Shown in pieces: positions 4,699 to 6,997 of a stretch of DNA of 6,997 nt; within the stretch, counting starts at the first letter, position 1, and every line of letters starts with the position of its first letter. Where the stretch lies: assembly GCA_905207425.1 (NCBI GenBank), contig CAJLLB010000103.1:1-6997 (forward strand), written 5' to 3'. Below the pieces are notes generated by a model that was not told the origin of the DNA, ran no database searches, and saw only the letters and a list, made by a program, of their open reading frames with translations. The position numbers and the translations under genes are program-made. This DNA is from an uncultured Collinsella sp. GTDB taxonomy: Bacteria > Actinomycetota > Coriobacteriia > Coriobacteriales > Coriobacteriaceae.

Positions 4699-6997
4699 CG
4701 ACAACGCGCTGGTGGTGGCGCTCGATACCTCGACCGACATGCTTGCCTGCGCGGCAAGCTGGATTGATGGACAGACGGGCGAGACGAAGCTCGTGAGTGG
4801 CGACCACATGTGTCGCCGCCACGCCAACGTTGAGCTCGTGAATACCGTTGATGGCGTGCTGGCTCAAGCCGGTCTGGATCGCAGCGATGTTGGTTACTAC
4901 GTGGTCGGCCGCGGCCCGGGGTCGTTTACGGGTGTGCGTATCGGCATCTCCACTGCCAAGGGCCTCGCGCGTGGTGCCAATGTTCCGCTGCTGGGCGTGT
5001 CGACGCTCGACGCTTGCGCTTGGACGGCGTGGAAGGCTGGCGTGCGCGGCAAGCTTGGTATCTTGGCCGATGCTATGCGCGGTGAGGTATATCCGGCGCT
5101 GTATATGCTGGTCGATGAGGGTCCCGAGCGCCAATTTGAGCGCGAACACGTGGTCAAGACCGCCGTGGCGCTCGATGAGTGGCGCCAAGCGGCGGACTGG
5201 GACCAGGTTCAGCTGACCGGTGACGGTCTCGTGCGCTATGGCAAGCTGCTGGGTGAGGACGAGACCGCCCGCTGCGTGGAGCGCGACCTGTGGTGGCCTT
5301 CGGGCGAGGGCTTGCTGCTCGCGCACGCTGCGGGTGACGGCGATCCGGCTCGCGTCCTGCCGATTTACACGCGCCTTTCGGATGCCGAGGAAAACGAGCG
5401 CAAGCGTCTTGGTCTTGCCGAGAGTGCGCAGAGTGAAATTACGGGCGTTGCCGATGAGCTCGCCGGTCGTCATCTGCAGTTCCGTCCCATGGGCGCGGCG
5501 GATGCCGAGGGCGCGAGCGCGCTGGAGGCTGCCTGCTTTGAAGGTGCCGGACACGAGGCGTGGACGCCGGGCATGTTCCTGTCCGAACTGGGCGAGGACG
5601 TCGCTGTGCCGCGTAGTTGGTGGGTAGCACACGACGACGGCAAGCTGCTGGGCCTTGCCGGCGGTATGGTCGTGGACGGTGATGTGCAGATTCTGGATGT
5701 CGCCGTCGACCCGGTACATCGCCGTGAGGGCATTGCCCGCAAACTGCTGTCGCACGTGAGCTATGATGCCCAGATGCTCGGCTGCACCACGGCTTCGCTC
5801 GAGGTCGAGGACGGCAACGAGGGAGCGATTGCGCTTTATAACGCTCTGGGCTTTACCGAGGCTGGCCGTCGCCGCGGCTACTATGGTGCCGGCAAGGATG
5901 CCATCGTCATGACGGCTCCGCTGCCCCTCGTGCTTCCGGTCGACAATGCTTCGCCCGAGCCGACGGCGGCAGAGCAGCGCGTATGGCCGCTGCCTGCGCC
6001 TGGGCGCTCCGAGGGGGAGCGTGCCGAAATTGAGCGCCGCCGCCTAGTGCTCGCTATCGAGAGTTCCTGCGACGAGACGGCCGTGGCGATTATCGATGCG
6101 GATGGCAATATGCTGGCCAACCAGGTGTCGACACAGATTGATTTTCATGCCCGCTTTGGCGGCGTGGTGCCCGAGATCGCCTCGCGCAAACACGTTGAGG
6201 TGATTGTGAGTGTCGTGGATGCGGCGCTCGAGGATGCCGCAGCATCGCTTGGTCTTGAGGGTGGAGCCATTGCCCCCAGCGAGCTTGCCGCCGTGGGCGT
6301 GACACAGGGTCCGGGCCTGGTGGGCGCCCTCGTGGTGGGCGTTGCCTTTGCCAAAGGCTTTGCCTACGCTGCCGGCAAGCCGCTCGTATGCGTCAACCAT
6401 CTGGAGGGGCACCTGTTTGCCAACCTGTTGGCGCAGCCCGACCTCAAGCCGCCGTTCATCTTCACGCTTGTCTCGGGCGGGCACACCATGCTCGTGCACG
6501 TGAAGGCGTGGGGCGACTACGAGGTGCTCGGTGAGACGCTCGACGACGCCGTGGGCGAGGCCTTCGACAAGGTGGCCAAGGCGCTGGGCCTGGGCTATCC
6601 CGGTGGCCCCATCATTTCCAAGCTGGCCGAGACAGGCAATCCCCGCGCGATTGATTTCCCCCGTGCGCTCAACAGCAGGGGAGACTATCGTTTCTCGCTT
6701 TCGGGCCTTAAAACGGCCGTGACGCTCTACATCGAGCAGGAGACCAAGGCCGGGCGCACGATTCACCTGCCCGATCTGGCAGCTTCGTTTGAGGCAGCTG
6801 TCTTTGACGTGCAGTACAAGAAGGCCAAAAACGCATTGCACGCTACCGGATGCAAGGAATACTGCATCGGCGGCGGCGTCTCGGCCAACCCGCATCTGCG
6901 CGAGATGATGATCAAGAAGCTTGGGCGTCAGGGGATTCGCGTAACGGTGCCGCCCTTGTCTGCCTGTACCGATAACGCAGCCATGATCGCGGAGGTC
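4685..6997 (+). CDS. tsaB-rimI-tsaD: TsaB-RimI-TsaD trifunctional fusion protein (3' end outside window)
   Basis: One uninterrupted frame of 771 codons joins three normally separate proteins. Residues 1 to about 238 are TsaB, the non-catalytic partner of TsaD: ALDTST (12-17), GRGPGSFTGVRIG (75-87), GVSTLDA and LPIYTRLSDAE (225-235). About 264-410 is a GNAT acetyltransferase of the RimI type, expected to acetylate the N-terminus of ribosomal protein S18: VAVDPVHRREGIA (339-351, acetyl-CoA loop), LEV with putative base E373, and IALYNALGF with putative acid Y385; E373 and Y385 have the same 12-residue spacing as E103 and Y115 in Salmonella RimI. A proline/alanine-rich linker (411-452) leads to TsaD from about 453, which transfers threonylcarbamoyl to A37 of tRNA: LAIESSCDET (456-465), metal ligands H572, H576 and D763, VSGGHTML and LDDAVGEAFDKVAK. 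The frame overlaps tsaE by 14 bases and has only a weak AAGG site. Roughly 30-60 C-terminal residues lie beyond the edge. Confidence 0.94.
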   Translation, partial: MSLHNDNALVVALDTSTDMLACAASWIDGQTGETKLVSGDHMCRRHANVELVNTVDGVLAQAGLDRSDVGYYVVGRGPGSFTGVRIGISTAKGLARGANVPLLGVSTLDACAWTAWKAGVRGKLGILADAMRGEVYPALYMLVDEGPERQFEREHVVKTAVALDEWRQAADWDQVQLTGDGLVRYGKLLGEDETARCVERDLWWPSGEGLLLAHAAGDGDPARVLPIYTRLSDAEENERKRLGLAESAQSEITGVADELAGRHLQFRPMGAADAEGASALEAACFEGAGHEAWTPGMFLSELGEDVAVPRSWWVAHDDGKLLGLAGGMVVDGDVQILDVAVDPVHRREGIARKLLSHVSYDAQMLGCTTASLEVEDGNEGAIALYNALGFTEAGRRRGYYGAGKDAIVMTAPLPLVLPVDNASPEPTAAEQRVWPLPAPGRSEGERAEIERRRLVLAIESSCDETAVAIIDADGNMLANQVSTQIDFHARFGGVVPEIASRKHVEVIVSVVDAALEDAAASLGLEGGAIAPSELAAVGVTQGPGLVGALVVGVAFAKGFAYAAGKPLVCVNHLEGHLFANLLAQPDLKPPFIFTLVSGGHTMLVHVKAWGDYEVLGETLDDAVGEAFDKVAKALGLGYPGGPIISKLAETGNPRAIDFPRALNSRGDYRFSLSGLKTAVTLYIEQETKAGRTIHLPDLAASFEAAVFDVQYKKAKNALHATGCKEYCIGGGVSANPHLREMMIKKLGRQGIRVTVPPLSACTDNAAMIAEV

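Noticed and set aside
5340..5475. Possible frameshift or separate gene start between TsaB and RimI
   Set aside because: The frame was translated codon by codon through the junction without a stop, and no ribosome binding site with an in-frame start precedes the RimI domain.
4583..5755. Long minus-strand open frame (about 390 codons) opposite tsaE and the TsaB-RimI region
   Set aside because: It lies entirely antisense to well-conserved plus-strand domains, has no recognisable motif, and is the kind of shadow frame expected from GC-rich codon bias.
6044..6895. Minus-strand open frame (about 283 codons) opposite TsaD
   Set aside because: The plus strand here encodes TsaD with its metal ligands; the antisense translation is histidine/arginine-rich without a domain and is a codon-bias artefact.

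Overview
The window reads as a chromosomal housekeeping segment from a moderately high-GC Gram-positive bacterium, most likely a member of the class Coriobacteriia (Collinsella-like). That assignment is an inference from protein character, gene order, GGAG-type ribosome binding sites and an unusual gene fusion; no database search was possible. No mobile element, CRISPR array, phage gene or tRNA was seen.

Layout. Bases 1 to about 75 are the 3' part of a 5S rRNA, the end of an rRNA operon lying to the left, followed by a strong GC-rich intrinsic terminator at 106-136. A gap of about 110 bases (137-245) then carries two promoter-like hexamer pairs and the ribosome binding site of the next gene. 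From 246 to the right edge, six genes run on the plus strand with almost no space between them: acpS (holo-ACP synthase), nnr (bifunctional NAD(P)HX epimerase/dehydratase), alr (alanine racemase), a family 4 uracil-DNA glycosylase, tsaE, and one long reading frame that stays open to the window edge. Spacings run from a 14-base overlap to 12 bases, so this is very probably one operon.

The last reading frame (4685-6997, 771 codons, no stop) is the most interesting feature. It joins three normally separate proteins in one chain: TsaB, the ribosomal-protein acetyltransferase RimI, and TsaD. I translated it line by line and found no frameshift or internal stop. With the adjacent tsaE, the operon encodes three of the four bacterial proteins needed for t6A37 modification of tRNA; only TsaC (threonylcarbamoyl-AMP synthase) is not in the window.

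How the genes relate. AcpS activates acyl carrier protein for lipid synthesis, Nnr repairs damaged NAD(P)H, Alr supplies D-alanine for peptidoglycan, the glycosylase removes uracil from DNA, and TsaE/TsaB/TsaD with RimI modify tRNA and ribosomal protein S18. This is a growth-linked set rather than one pathway. Sequence details worth a second look are the triple fusion, an alanine racemase lacking the lysine that is usually carbamylated, a C-terminal tail of about 54 residues on AcpS, altered motifs in the RimI and Nnr domains, and a rise in GC from the left to the right of the operon.
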